DNA of 64,000 nucleotides from the NCBI RefSeq assembly GCF_022539315.1, contig NC_066313.1, positions 40,089,059 through 40,153,058 of the forward strand. The letters run 5' to 3'. Of the stretch, positions 25,746 through 37,134 are shown piece by piece. Positions within the stretch are counted from its first letter, which is position 1, and each line of letters begins with the position of its first letter. The notes below the pieces were generated by a model. It saw only the letters and a list, made by a program, of their open reading frames with translations. It made no database searches and was not told where the DNA came from. The position numbers and the translations under genes are program-made. Source of the DNA: Serinus canaria (Eukaryota > Chordata > Aves > Passeriformes > Fringillidae).

Positions 25746-27434
25746 GCTGGCCAGAAATAGGGTCCTTCAGGACTGAGACTTTATAATGCACTGTCTTCAC
25801 TGTGCCTTCCTTATTTTTACCTTCTATGTATTGTCATTTAAAGATATGTTAAAGTTTTTACTTCTCCATATACAGGACAACGATGAAGACACTAAACAAG
25901 ACTGCTTTTGTACTGGCCTTCGGGTATCATGTTTGCAGTCTTGCAGAGAATTCACAACTGTTATCTGGTCTACATTATTTCCCAGTCAATACTTTGTTGT
26001 TTGTTCACATGTGTCAGATTACACTGGCACTGCATACTCTTAAACTCAATAGACCTCTTAAATTAAAACAGACAAGCAAGGTCTAAGTGCTGGGAACATA
26101 TACTTCCTGCAGAAAACAAAGACAGCTGGGTGAACTCAGTCACTTTGAAAGAGTAGAGAAAAAACTGGTTTACATATGGACTTAGATACTAAATTTTTGT
26201 GATTAAATGTCGTATTATTAATGAAATTTATGGCTTGTACAATGTCCAGAGAATGCACTAATTTCTACTGTCAGATACCTAACAGATGTCTAAGGTAGAA
26301 GCTGCATCTCATTACTAAATTCAGTAAAGGAAGACAGGAAGATAGGAACAGAGAAGCACAGCTCCAGCCACACACAGTTTTGTCCAGCGGGTACTTCATC
26401 CCACCTCAGAGGCACCTTTGACTCCTACAGTGGGATTCATCTCAACTGTGGTTAGAGGTCTACAGGCAGATACTGGGCGTACAGTTAAAATTGCTGTAGG
26501 GAAATAAGCATTTTCTGGCATAATTCTTCTGACTAAATGTAGAAATCTACCTTAGGTTGTCTGTTTCTCTCAGTTATATATGGGATGTTGTTGTTGTTGA
26601 TTTACTTGTGAATGCTTATGTTGTGGACATCTTCACCTGATCAACTGAATCTCATCCTTGTTGATTATAGAGGGATCTCGTGGTTTACACAAATTCCAAA
26701 CTTCCATGCCTAAATAAATATGTTTCTTCTTTATGTTCTGCAATGAAATGAAAGCTGTCTCACTGATTTCTGTGACCTCAGATCAAGTGAAGTTCATCAG
26801 TTGCTGTCAAATATCTCATCTAAATGCTTTAATCCATATTTGATTTTTAGCAACTTTAATCCATATTTGCAGTACTCATTTCTGTTTTCCATTTTGGTCA
26901 TTGTAAGAATGGGAGTGGCTCCAAATATCAGAGTTACCCTTTCTCCTGTAAAGCCATGATGAGAGGACACCTCTGGAGATGATTAAAATGCATCCTAGAA
27001 AGACGTGTGGTTTATCCAAACTATAAAAAAAGAGTGATTTAATAGTAGTTGAAACTGCAGGTGATGAAAATAAAAATCCTTGATAGAATCAGAAAGGGAA
27101 GAATCAGGAGGAGCATCTAGAGGGATGACAGAACTCAATAAAATTCACTATCTAAATAGAAAATTAAATGAACACTGCTTTTACTCAGTTAGGCAAGACT
27201 GACTCCACCACAGTGAATAAGCCACTTACATAGCTGTCATTTTAGTATTAGAACATATCCACAAGATTTTAATTTCTTGCAGTTGTACACAAATGACTAG
27301 AGATCTTGAATCACTAATATTAACAGGACTGAAGAAGATGCCTGCTGTTATTGCCATGTGGGAAGAACAATGGACTGTCCATAGAAATAATACCGTGCAA
27401 TACCATTAGCAGTATTAGGTGACTACTGGTATCA

Positions 27435-27700
27435 AAGAATCACAGAATATCCTGAGTTGGAAGGCACCCATCAGGATCATCAAGTCCAACTCCTGGCCCT
27501 GCACAGGACACCCCAAGAGTCAAACCATGTGCCTGAGCACACTGTCCAAACATTTCTTGAACTCTGTCAGGCTGGTGCTGTGACCACTTCCCTGAGGAGC
27601 CTGTTCCAGTGCCCAAACACCCTCTTGGTGAAGAACTTTTCCTGGTATCCAACCTAAACCTCCCCCAACTCAGCTTCATGCTGTTTCCTTGGGGGTCTTA
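27435..27700 (-). mobile_element. CR1 LINE 3'-end fragment
   Basis: It begins on the plus strand with AATCACAGAATATCCTGAGTTGGAAGG (the antisense CR1 tail), then CATCAAGTCCAACTCCTGGCCCTGCACAGGACA and CCTGTTCCAGTGCCCAAACACCCT. It is a different CR1 subfamily from the copy at 5.2 kb and is truncated at the 5' end. Confidence 0.85.
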
Positions 27701-27943
27701 CTTTTTTCTCAGCTATTTCTTGTTACTTGGGATCTGTTACCCAGAAAAACTTGCCTCTGCTTGATGTGGAACTTCTTTTGCCACGCTCAGCAATGTTCTA
27801 GCGTAGAAGAGCCCTGACAAGAAGCCTGAGAGCACTCAGAGGCCTTTTTGTGTTATGGAACAACAACTTTTGACTTCAATGGGGAAACAGGATTCTTCAC
27901 AAGGCAATACCAGCCACTACCTATAAATCATAATTTGTTTGAA

Positions 27944-27989
27944 ATAAAACTATTTTCTACTTTCATATAAAACTATTTTCTACTTTCAT
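27944..27989. repeat. Tandem duplication, 23 bp period
   Basis: Two adjacent identical 23-base units (ATAAAACTATTTTCTACTTT plus CAT) start at 27944 and 27967. Confidence 0.95.
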
Positions 27990-28840
27990 AGTTTCATATT
28001 CTGTTTGTTACATAGAATTCTAGTCTGGGAATTGGAAAGTTGCCCAGTTGTTCTCAGTGGGAATTTTCTTAGTGAAAAAAAGGTAGTTTATGTAGTGTTG
28101 CATATGATAAAATTTCTTAATGAAATCATGCTTTTATTGGCTGTAAAACACACCCCTCCTGGTGTAGTAAAATTCTGTAGGTTCTATGGAAAGTGCTGCG
28201 CTGCTCAGATAGTATTTCTTCTCTGGCAAGCTGTTGATTCTTGCCTCAAAATCCAAAGTGGTAATGTATGCTTTTGGCAACTAATAAGGTGGTTAAAGTT
28301 TCACCTCTTTTAAAGACTGTGTAAAACTTACAGCTTACTTGTTCTGACTGCAGAGTTTTAAGAATCATTTGCTGACTGCAGCACAGCATTACTCAAAAAA
28401 AATTGTTGAAAAATTGCTACTGTTTACTGTGCAGTCAGCAGGGGTGGCAGGTAACATTTAATTAGATATTTAAATGCCTGCATGTTGTGCTATGAACATT
28501 CAAACAAGGAAAAAGATCACATTTTATTAATAACACTAATTCCCGGTCTGGCTATTGTTCCTCATGGCAGGTGGTGCTGCTAGGATCAAAAAGCTGTAAT
28601 CAAAAGGGCATTAAAGCAAGACTGATCATTTTCAGAACACTTAATTTTTTTACACTTGCAGAATTTTTACAGTCTTTCAGAATTGTTTCACTTTGTGCCA
28701 TTGCAGCTCCATGCAAAGGCATAATTTTCTGCATCTCCACCTCTCTCCTTAGGCTTTGGATTGTATTTATTTTTATTTATGGAGTTCACCTCACTTCTGC
28801 CTTAATTCCGTTTCCTTACTTCCTTTCCTCCTCCTTATGT

Positions 28841-30095
28841 GGTGTGGGGGGGGGCAGGCAGGCCGGGCCGGCTGGGCGGGGGTGGGGAAGGCGACTGCCG
28901 GCCGGGAAGGGAAGGCCAGGACGGCAGGCACGCAGGAAGGACAGGCAGGCCGGACAGGCAGGACGGAGGCGGAGGGCCGGCGGGCCGGGCCGGCCAGTCA
29001 GGCCGGACGGCCGGGCCGTCCGGGCAGGACGGACGGCCGGAAGGCAGGATGGCCGGCAGGCCGGCCGGCCGCGGGAAGGAAGGTGGGGGGAAGGTAAGGC
29101 CGGAAGGGCGGAAGGGCAGGAAGTGGTGGGGGGGGAAGGGCGGAGGAAGGAAGGCCAGTTACGGAAGGGGACGGCATTCGAGCTTGAAGGGAAGGTAATG
29201 AAGTAAGTCTAATTACTTGCCGCACGTGTACGTTACGTACGTATGCAGAATTCATTATTCATTTTTTACCGAAACTTGAAGTTCCTTTAATGTACCGCAA
29301 CGTATTTCAATGCCAGGGACTTTAATGTGTGTTAATTCCGGACCAGGACTTCAATTCAGCCACTCTTTCCTGCCGCCACTTCATTTCGCCTTCCTTCCGC
29401 CACAAGTCCTACTTCTCCTCCTTCGCCACTTCCTTCCTTCCTTCCTTCCTTCCGCCCAATTCCTTCCTTCCTTCGCCACTCACTGCCTTCTTCCGCCACT
29501 ACTTCACGCCACTTCGTCCGACACTTCATTACGCCATTCATTCCTTTCCTCGCCACTTCCTTCAGCCAATCAGATTCCTTTCTTCTGTCGCCCACTTCCT
29601 TACGCCCCACTTACTCGCCACTTCCTTCCGCATAATTCCTTCCGACTAACCCGACAAAAGGAAGGCACCAAGAGACAAAAGCGACGGAAGACCACAAGAC
29701 AACAAACAACAAAATGTCCGGACGCCAAAGTAAGGAGATGACAAGGAAGGAAGCATAAGGAGGAAAGAAAAGGGAAGGACGGACGTGAGGAAGGAAGGAC
29801 TTAAGGGGAAAGTCACGGCAAGGAAGGAAGTAGTGTGCCTGCAAGTCACTGCAGGAAGGGAAGGAGGGCAGGCACGGAAGGGACAGGACCTAATTAGCCA
29901 GTGACGGAAGGCAGTCATGATCGGAACCGGTACTGCTGACTTACCTTCATACGTCCTTACGGCTTACTTCACTTCCTTCCTTACGTCCTTCCTCTTCCTT
30001 CCTTCTTGCCTTCCTTCATTACTTCCTTCTTCATTCTCTTCTCCTTCCTTCATTCCGTTCCTTCCCTTCTTCCTTCCTTCCACTTCTTCAGCTTA
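28841..30095. repeat. Strand-alternating GGAAGG/CCTTCC low-complexity block, CpG-rich
   Basis: A 1.25 kb low-complexity island sits in AT-rich DNA. Four sub-blocks alternate in strand bias: purine-rich GGCAGG/GGCCGG/GGAAGG (28841-29200), pyrimidine-rich CTTCCTTCC with CGCCACTTC (about 29360-29640), purine-rich GGAAGGAC (about 29656-29915), and pyrimidine-rich CCTTCCTT (about 29940-30095). The joins are short mixed sequences, including an ACGT-rich palindromic one at 29221-29245. CpG and GGCCGG are very frequent, unlike the rest of the window. Open frames across it are repetitive translations (Gly/Arg/Ala-rich or Phe/Leu/Pro/Ser-rich) and are not treated as genes. It may be a decayed microsatellite with inversions, or it may contain assembly errors. 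Confidence 0.85.
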
Positions 30096-30247
30096 TAACT
30101 ACTTACCAAAAAAAACTTGAGTTAGCAGCTAAAACAATTAATTTTTTATATGACCTAATTATGATAGAGATTTACTTTGAACTGTAAAAATACAAAGCTG
30201 AATAAGTTCCACACTATGCTGTCAGGGAACAGGGTGATACTGCCTTC

Positions 30248-30312
30248 TCCAGCCAGCCTTTACTAACAGCTTAAAGTGATGATTCTGAGGTTTTGGTTTT
30301 TTTTCTTTTCAG
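30248..30312 (+). promoter_or_regulatory. 3' splice site with TACTAAC branch point
   Basis: A perfect TACTAAC heptamer (30261-30267, branch A at 30266) lies 46 bases before the AG at 30311-30312, followed by a T-rich tract and TTTTCTTTTCAG. This is a near-ideal metazoan acceptor and is the main reason to believe the exon that follows. Confidence 0.7.
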
Positions 30313-30579
30313 CTAATTTTAGTGCAGATACTTGAATGGTGTCGCTCACTTCATGACTGTGTGTTAGCAACAGTGGAGGTCAAGCAGAAGAAGCTAAAGT
30401 CCACTAGGCTGATATCAAAGCTACTGGAACCTAACTTTTTGGATGAAGTACAAACCATCTTAAGTCAAAGTGACAACATTACCAAACCTCATTACCTTCA
30501 AGAAATTAACTTAAGAATGCACACACAAGCTTTGCTGAAATTCTGTTGTGAACAAGTCTCTTTGAGATTCAGAGATTGA
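30313..30579 (+). CDS. Terminal coding exon of an unidentified plus-strand gene
   Basis: An 88-codon frame plus TGA opens immediately after a strong 3' splice site: a TACTAAC branch-point match at 30261-30267, a long T-rich tract, and CAG ending at 30312. It starts in phase 0 with LILVQILEWC and ends VSLRFRD. The residues suggest a mostly alpha-helical, soluble, intracellular segment; there is no signal peptide, membrane segment or motif I recognise. The gene converges on PDGFD. In mammals the neighbour converging on PDGFD is DYNC2H1, but this peptide does not resemble the dynein-2 heavy-chain C-terminus as I know it, so I make no assignment. No earlier exon of this gene was recognised in 1-30300, which implies a final intron that may exceed 30 kb. 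It could also be an alternative last exon or a decayed gene piece. Confidence 0.6.
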   Translation, partial: LILVQILEWCRSLHDCVLATVEVKQKKLKSTRLISKLLEPNFLDEVQTILSQSDNITKPHYLQEINLRMHTQALLKFCCEQVSLRFRD

Positions 30580-32135
30580 AGATGTACCCTCTAGGCATGC
30601 TCAGACCCATGAAACCAAACCTGAATTAACAACACAGAAATTACCTTGTTTTCCAGCTTATGATGAATTTTTCTCAGCTTCCAGCTTTGGGACACTTGTA
30701 CCCCTCTGGCACTTCTGTTTTTCTCTAAAGATTTCTCCAAAATCTTTTTAACTGCAGGAAGCTGATGCTCTACATATTCTGTATATAAATATTTCTACCT
30801 CATTGCAGAACAGTTCTTGCAAGTGGTCCTTCTGGATAATGTTGTTTTCTGTCTCAAAAACTGCACAGCTAAATATTTTTAAGCTCACTTATGATATTTA
30901 CTGTCTATAATTTAAAAAAATGTTTTGCAAAATACACTGCAGCACAAATTTGTTTTAGTGCTTAGAATCTGTCTCTGTTTACTGGATCAAAACAAAATTA
31001 ATCCAGTCTTTCTCTACAGTATGAAAGCAGCATTAAATTAAATGGTATCTTCTCTATCATTCTGCCAGTGCTGCTAAGAAATACAGCCCTGGAAATAAGA
31101 TGCCTGGTACCTATCCTGCACTTTAATTCCTGCATAGCTTCTGTCATTTGTTTCTCTGCAATCTAGGATTTCTTTAGCACAGTAAGAAACACAGAGAAGA
31201 TTTTTGAGAGAGTAAAAGCATAATTTATAGCATGTTCCTTGACCCATTCCTCAACTAATAAGACCAGTTCTACCCTCTGTGATATCTAAATGTCGTAGGG
31301 AGTTAATCATCAGAGCTTTTGGCTGTTGCAAAGTTCCCACCAGGCATACTGCACCATGGTTTCTCAGTCTAATATCTCCTCTCACATTCATATTGCTTAT
31401 CCTGTCCATGTTATTCTGCTGAATTATTTCTTTGGGATTTTACTAATGCACCACACACTTCAGCTGGCCCAGCACTGAGTAAATTAACACATTAGGTTTC
31501 TACAAAAATTCTGAGTTTCAAAGGTGATTTTCAATATCCAGCTTGCCTTTACAGTGACTGGGAATTTATAATCAGCTATGTTAGACAGCTAGATAAATAT
31601 TTTTATTTTTCTGGAACCAGAATAAGCATATCTATCTCTAAAAATAATCCTTTGAGTGACAGCTTTCTGTCATTACATCTGCAATATCTACAGTTTCCTG
31701 TAGTGTTCAAGAGTTCAGCTTCTTCTGGCAGGTTTTATTGGCACCCATTGCTCAGGAATGAGCACTGTCCGATTCCGATGAGGTTTGGCGGAGCAATGTG
31801 GCTGCAGGGACTGTAGGTGGAACCAGGGGTTGCAAATCACCAGCTGTGCACAGGTTGGAAAGGAACCTGCTTTAAAAATTGGCTGGTTTTTTCTCAGAAA
31901 AAAATGGTTTTAGGTGGGATTTTATCTTCAAACACTCAGGAATGCCTCTACAGAAAATAAGTATTTGTGAATAAGTATCTATTCATTTATTTTAAGTTTC
32001 ACTACTTTTCCAAATAATATGACACATCAGGAAATATGGGAAAACTGAAACCCTGAGTTGTGTTCATTTTTGGATGTGTGCTCTTAGAATATTTTTCTGG
32101 CTTGTGGTGATGTCACTTTGATGCATGTAAATAAA
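30580..32135 (+). other. Possible 3'UTR of the plus-strand gene
   Basis: AT-rich sequence without recognised repeats follows the TGA. The first clear AATAAA on the plus strand that I noticed is at 32130-32135, and a second is at 32222-32227. Either would give a 3'UTR of about 1.6 kb. There is no other evidence for the end. Confidence 0.3.
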
Positions 32136-32739
32136 TACTCAGCACAAGCTGAAAACTATGGCTCAAGTGAGGCATGCCTGCTCTGATTTGCACAGCAAGG
32201 TTTGCCCCATCCTTTCACCAAAATAAATTTCTTGCAGTCAAGATCTAATGAAAAATAATCAGCAGGACTACCAGAGAAGCAACAACTGTTTCTTTGTGGA
32301 CCAGAATCAGTTAACCTGTGAATCCACTGGGGAAAAAAGCAGACACGGACATGGGGTTAAAATTAAATCTTGCTTTTGCACACTAGCTGATAAGGAGGGA
32401 CCTGAAAAACCTAAAGCAAACTGGTTTTGTTGGAATAGAAGTAATAGAAATACCAAGCTATGAGTTTTAAGCATGTACTCCAACTAAGCTTGGGAGCCTA
32501 GGGATTGGTATTTTCCTGTAGAACTACCTCTCGAAACAATTCCACACCATGAATGACATGATATATGACATTGTACGCCTCAATAGAATTAGCACTCTAC
32601 AAGCGTGATAAATCCATCTGCCATCCTTCCCAAAGGAAAGAGGAATTTCTCTAGCTTCCTCTGCCTCACACAATCCATTTCAGCTGAATTCCAAACAACA
32701 GTTGGCCAGGGTAGGTTTCCCAGCCACTCGTACATTCTC

Positions 32740-33180
32740 TCGTAATAATTCCTTTAGGGGAACTCAGTCTTCCTGTTATTAGTCAGAATGTACTTTAGAA
32801 TTGCCCATTGCTTCACTCTGTCCTAACTGTTCAGAATGAAGAGGCAGCTCAGAATTAACAGACAGGAAGTTTCTGTTTTCTGCAGTTTTTTATGACTTTT
32901 TTGTTACATTGCATCCTGCCATTCAGTCATCACTGGAAAGAACAGAGCGCATTGTTTGCCAATAGATACGGGAGAGGACTTTGCAGTGATCTATCATTTA
33001 TTTTTAGTTTCAGTGGATTTTAGTGTGAAATAATGGATGATGTAATCATCATGGCCAGTTTAGTTGGCAAAAACTGCCTTGGACTAGGCAGTGTGAATAA
33101 ACAGCATTGTATTAGTAATTTTCTTCAATGAGGAAAATTATTTATTTGCAATGCAATAGTGTGCTTGAATTTACCCTACT
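32740..33180. other. Candidate conserved non-coding block
   Basis: Repeat-free sequence between the two convergent genes contains CATTGTTTGCCAATAG, a Sox/Fox-like run, and TGATGTAATCATCA, a near palindrome at 33038-33051. It may be 3' regulatory DNA or a distal enhancer of either gene. Confidence 0.3.
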
Positions 33181-35679
33181 CTCTACAGAACATGCCAACA
33201 TATCTGCATTCTAGTCTTGTAAATACTGCCTCAAGACCATATTTAACAAATATAACTGCATTTAACCTCATATTCAGTTCAGGCCTGTGTAGCAATAATA
33301 TGTAAACCCACTGTTTTAGAAGGAAGAGGTGGGGAATGGTTACACAATCAAGTAAGAACAGTTAATCTACATGACCTTTTTTCAAAGCTCAGGGAGAGGT
33401 GTGTTTAGTTACCAGTGACAACTCAGTCCAATTATTCAGCTATCCATCTACAAATGTGTCTACTGGGACCAGCCTTCAACCTTCATCAAAAAGACTTAGT
33501 AACCCTCTGTATTGCCTTGTATGAGCTACTCTGTCCATGCCTCACCAGTCCCTACTTCTTATGGTGCCACCTGCTAATTAGTATGGATTAGGAACCAAAG
33601 CTGTAGAAGTTGTACCAAAATGAGACTTCGGGTGACCTTGACAAGGGAGCACTTCTTCTGCTCTGTTCTCCTTCCGTGACCTGGTTTAGATATTTATCTT
33701 ATGGTCAGGGAAGCTGCCCTGCATCGACCTGATTCTCCCTTGTGACTGTCAGAGGATAAAAGGTCGGGCCAGAGAAGCATTACCAGACACTTTAGCAATG
33801 CTGGCTTTCTGGGCCAAAGATTCTGTTAATTATCCAGTGCTAACAACTGATAAGCAGTGTACAGTCATGATATAGAATCGAAGCAAAGCATCTCAAAGCC
33901 AGACTAATATTTCTGCTTTTAGAAGAAAGAAGGCTCATACTCATCATTCATCCTTGGGTGTCTTTTCCCCTCTGTCAAGACTGCTGCAGTACATATTGGA
34001 TAGCTTCTTCAAGGTCTCCTCTCTCCATAGGTTGTGGCCCTATGAACCTGAAACTAATTATCACCATAGATTAAAATGATAGTGCTAGAGGGTTTTCTAG
34101 GAGTTAAGCAGTTCAAGGTTGCTGCTTGCAAGTAGATAAGGTAAGGAGGATGTTCATGCTTTCATACAGTTCACCATTTCCCTAGGATCATCAGGCTTTG
34201 CTATATCTTGAGACAGTAAGACCTCAGGGTTCTTCTAACAGAGATCTGAGGTCAACAGCAATGCCTAAAATTCAAAGACCTTGGCAGAGGTGTATGTAGC
34301 ATTTCCTCTTTTCTCGTGCACTGAATTTCTCTATCAAAGGCACATTTCTTTGATGTAGGCTTAAACACCCAAAAGACAAAGTGTAGCTGTTGGCAATCTT
34401 TCAAGTCTTGTGCAGAAAAGCCAAACTGCAAAATTTACAGAAAGAATTCAGCTGAAGAGTTTCAATGAACTACAACTAACAACCTTCAGTAACTGTGCTG
34501 AGCAGACATTTCAGGATTTCTTGTGTGAACAGTGGAAGCCTGGAAGAGAAGACTGGGAGAAAAATGAGCCTGTCTTGCAGAGCTCTTGTATTAAAAGCCT
34601 TCAGTGATTTTCAAAGGAAGGTAATTTACCTTCAGTGTAAGAATATTTGTCTTTACCTGCTGATTAATTTTATCTTAGCGGAAGATTTGAATTTTTTTCT
34701 GCTTATTCTTAAATACAAAGTTATGGAATAGTTTGTATACTTGTATATGAAAAAAATTATTTATACATATTGTGGCTATATTCATACATACACAGATAAG
34801 TTCCCAAGGTGCATTTGATCAGGGACTTGTTGGGTTTTTTTATTAAACTGAGGAGAAGCAGCTGCTTGGAACGAAATGCAGTTAAAGAAATTACTCTGGA
34901 AACTTCCTGAGATCATAAAAATCACTACATCTTAAGAGTAATTTATTATACGCTATTGTACAGAAAGTTTCTCTGTTATTTTGCACCTATCAGGTGCTCT
35001 ACATGCAGGAAAGTTCATAAGGTCCTTTGCAGTTTTCAAGGACCACCTAGATAATTTGTTTTTTCTGGCGCACACAGCCTCCATAAGTTTTCTCTGAGTT
35101 AAAGGCTTTAAAATGGCCTTTTAAAATTTCCAGCATTTATCTATAGGCAACTTTTTACCTGTTTTATGCTGCCTGTAATTTTTTGGCTTACAAACATTTT
35201 ATAAAGAGTAAATACCAATATTGGGTGTCAGCCTTCACTTTGATAAGCTAAGAAATGTCAGGTTGTTTCTTTGGTCAAACCAGTTGTCGAGTGTTTACTT
35301 GTTCCTGAAGGTGAATGTCATCGGGAATCAGACATTGCTATTTGTGTAATGTTAATCTGGTTTAGTGTCAGGATGCAGTGGAAAAGGCAGGAGGTATCAG
35401 TGGCAGGAACAGTTCACGAAGCAGATGCCTCAAATATGGTTTGTAGGTGGGTTGTCACTTTCAGCTGATAGGTGGTTTATTACTTTGCCAACTTGGAGTC
35501 ACTGTTGATTATTCAGTAGGGTCCTACCTGAATATTCAACATGGTGTTTTGGGAACTCAAAGCAAACTTCTCCCTGTAAACACAACAGCCACAAGAAGAC
35601 TCCATCAGCACACACCCACAAATCATTCTAAACATGCTGTGGTTTTTTTTTTTATTGTATAGATTGGCGTCTCCATGGG

Positions 35680-36340
35680 AGCTGTGGTCTATCCAATGAG
35701 TACCCTTTGGTCTGTGTTTTTCAATATGCACTTTTGTGAGGGGTAAAGAACAGCAGTTTGGTATTTGCTGAACATTGCATGGCTTCTGAAATGCCTGTCA
35801 GATAAAATAAAAAGCTCTTGATGCTGGCCATAGCTCATTGCAATCAGCTATGATATTAAAATGCAAGGACTAGTTTCCATTTGCTCCTTGAATTAGCTTT
35901 ATGTAGAAGGACTTTTCAAGGGATGCTTCCATTTTGATTATTAAAATCGCTGACTCATTTGCTCCCGAACATTTCAGGTATGCAGTAGCTGCATTTCCCA
36001 GTGAAACTAATTTGCTTACCATTTCTTGTCAGGGTCCTAATTTGGACCCAAGTGTCTATTTTAATTGAAAAAAGCAATTAGTCTTCTTCATACAGCCTAC
36101 ATGGCTTATCTTCATTTAATAATCAGTTGTGTAATTGGTGCTCAGATACAGTTTAACTGAGAAAATTGCAGTGTTTTGCCAATGTGGGGTTATTTGAATA
36201 CTGAAAGTGCAGCTTCCTATAATGCAATCAATTCCTTGAGGGCACACAAATCCTTGCCTGACCTTTTGAAATAAATTAGCAACAGAATCCAAGGGTTGGT
36301 ATTTTGATGTAAAGGTTGCAATGAATGCCATCTGTCGGGT
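35680..36340. other. Candidate conserved non-coding block
   Basis: About 650 bp of unique sequence shows many AT-rich homeodomain-like and octamer-like sites (TTTTAATTGAAAAAAGCAATTAG, TTATTAAAATCGCTGACTCA). No repeat or coding frame is convincing. It is flagged on texture alone. Confidence 0.3.
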
Positions 36341-36599
36341 ATCAGAACAGTTTAATGAAGGCCTCTTACATCAGGTGCTCACAAGTTCAGGAAGATGCTC
36401 TGGGGGCTCTGCTCTGCGCTGCATCTGACCTGTGTATTCTGGGAAAGCTGGACAATTTGCTTTCCTATGCCTTAATGAGAGAATCTGTCTGGAAGCAGCA
36501 ATATAAGTGCAGTCTCCAGTCTTTCTCTGATGTATGAAGGTTCCCTGTGATGCCTTGCTGAACAGTGTTAGTTGTCCCTGAGTCTGGCAGCCGAATGGA

Positions 36600-37095
36600 G
36601 GCTGACGCATTCACCCTCCCATGACGGTGCCCTGGCAGTGACCACCCTTCCCTCTGTGGGGTGATGGGGACCCTGTCCTCTTGGCTTGTGGTGATGGGTA
36701 TCCCACATCCCTGAGACTCTCCAGGACAACCTGGAGTGAGGGTGTTGGGGTCTCCATTGCTGTAGAGAGGTGACTGGGGGTCCCTCCTGTGCCATGTGTC
36801 CCCCTTCTCGTGTCATGCACTGGCAGAAGTCTTTAGTCATTTCAGCTAAAAAATTATTACCATACCCTGGGGGAAATCCTCCAGCATGGATGTTTGGCCC
36901 TTCTCCCCACAACACTTAAGATACTCTTTTGGGTCCTGGAATTTACCATCCTGGTGATACTGTTGGATATATGTGGCAGGGAGAAAGGCCTGGTCATCAG
37001 AGACTGCAGTCTTCCATGAGCCATAGTCCTCAGTGGAGGTCCAAGGGTTTGTCAGACTTTCCTCTGTCTCCACACAATTTGTCAAAACTAATGCC
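36600..37095 (-). repeat. Unassigned repeat-like segment with coding-like minus frames
   Basis: Two minus-strand frames overlap here (about 80 and 115 codons). The first reads NPWTSTEDYGSWK ... DPKEYLKCCGEKGQ, and the second continues with GGHMAQEGPP. The part at 36605-36690 resembles 11238-11302 in inverted orientation. A dispersed repeat, possibly LTR-retrotransposon-derived, is the best guess. I recognise no protein family. Confidence 0.35.
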
Positions 37096-37134
37096 TCACC
37101 TTTGCTCTACATAATCTATTAAAAAGAGCTGAAT

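Larger units (their letters stand above)
25746..28840. other. Mostly unique intron-like DNA
   Basis: Besides the CR1 at 27.4 kb and the duplication at 27.94 kb, no feature is recognised. Frames are short and overlap without motifs. Confidence 0.5.

Noticed and set aside
28571..29206. 211-codon plus-strand frame and overlapping Gly/Arg/Ala-rich frames
   Set aside because: They are translations of the GGAAGG/GGCCGG low-complexity block; open frames are expected because the repeat lacks stop codons.
29310..29741. 143-codon Phe/Leu/Pro/Ser-rich frame
   Set aside because: It is a translation of CTTCC repeats, with no splice sites or domain.
30313..30579. Assignment of the terminal exon to DYNC2H1 by synteny
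   Set aside because: The peptide does not resemble the dynein-2 heavy-chain C-terminus as I know it; naming it would rest on position alone.
32248..32463. 71-codon plus-strand frame after TTTCTTGCAG
   Set aside because: It is downstream of a terminal exon and has no family similarity; it is likely 3' flank.
34410..34607. Protein-like plus-strand frame with an upstream CAG and a GT after AAAGGAAG at the end
   Set aside because: It lies beyond the stop-containing terminal exon at 30313, has no recognised domain, and its weak splice motifs are common by chance.
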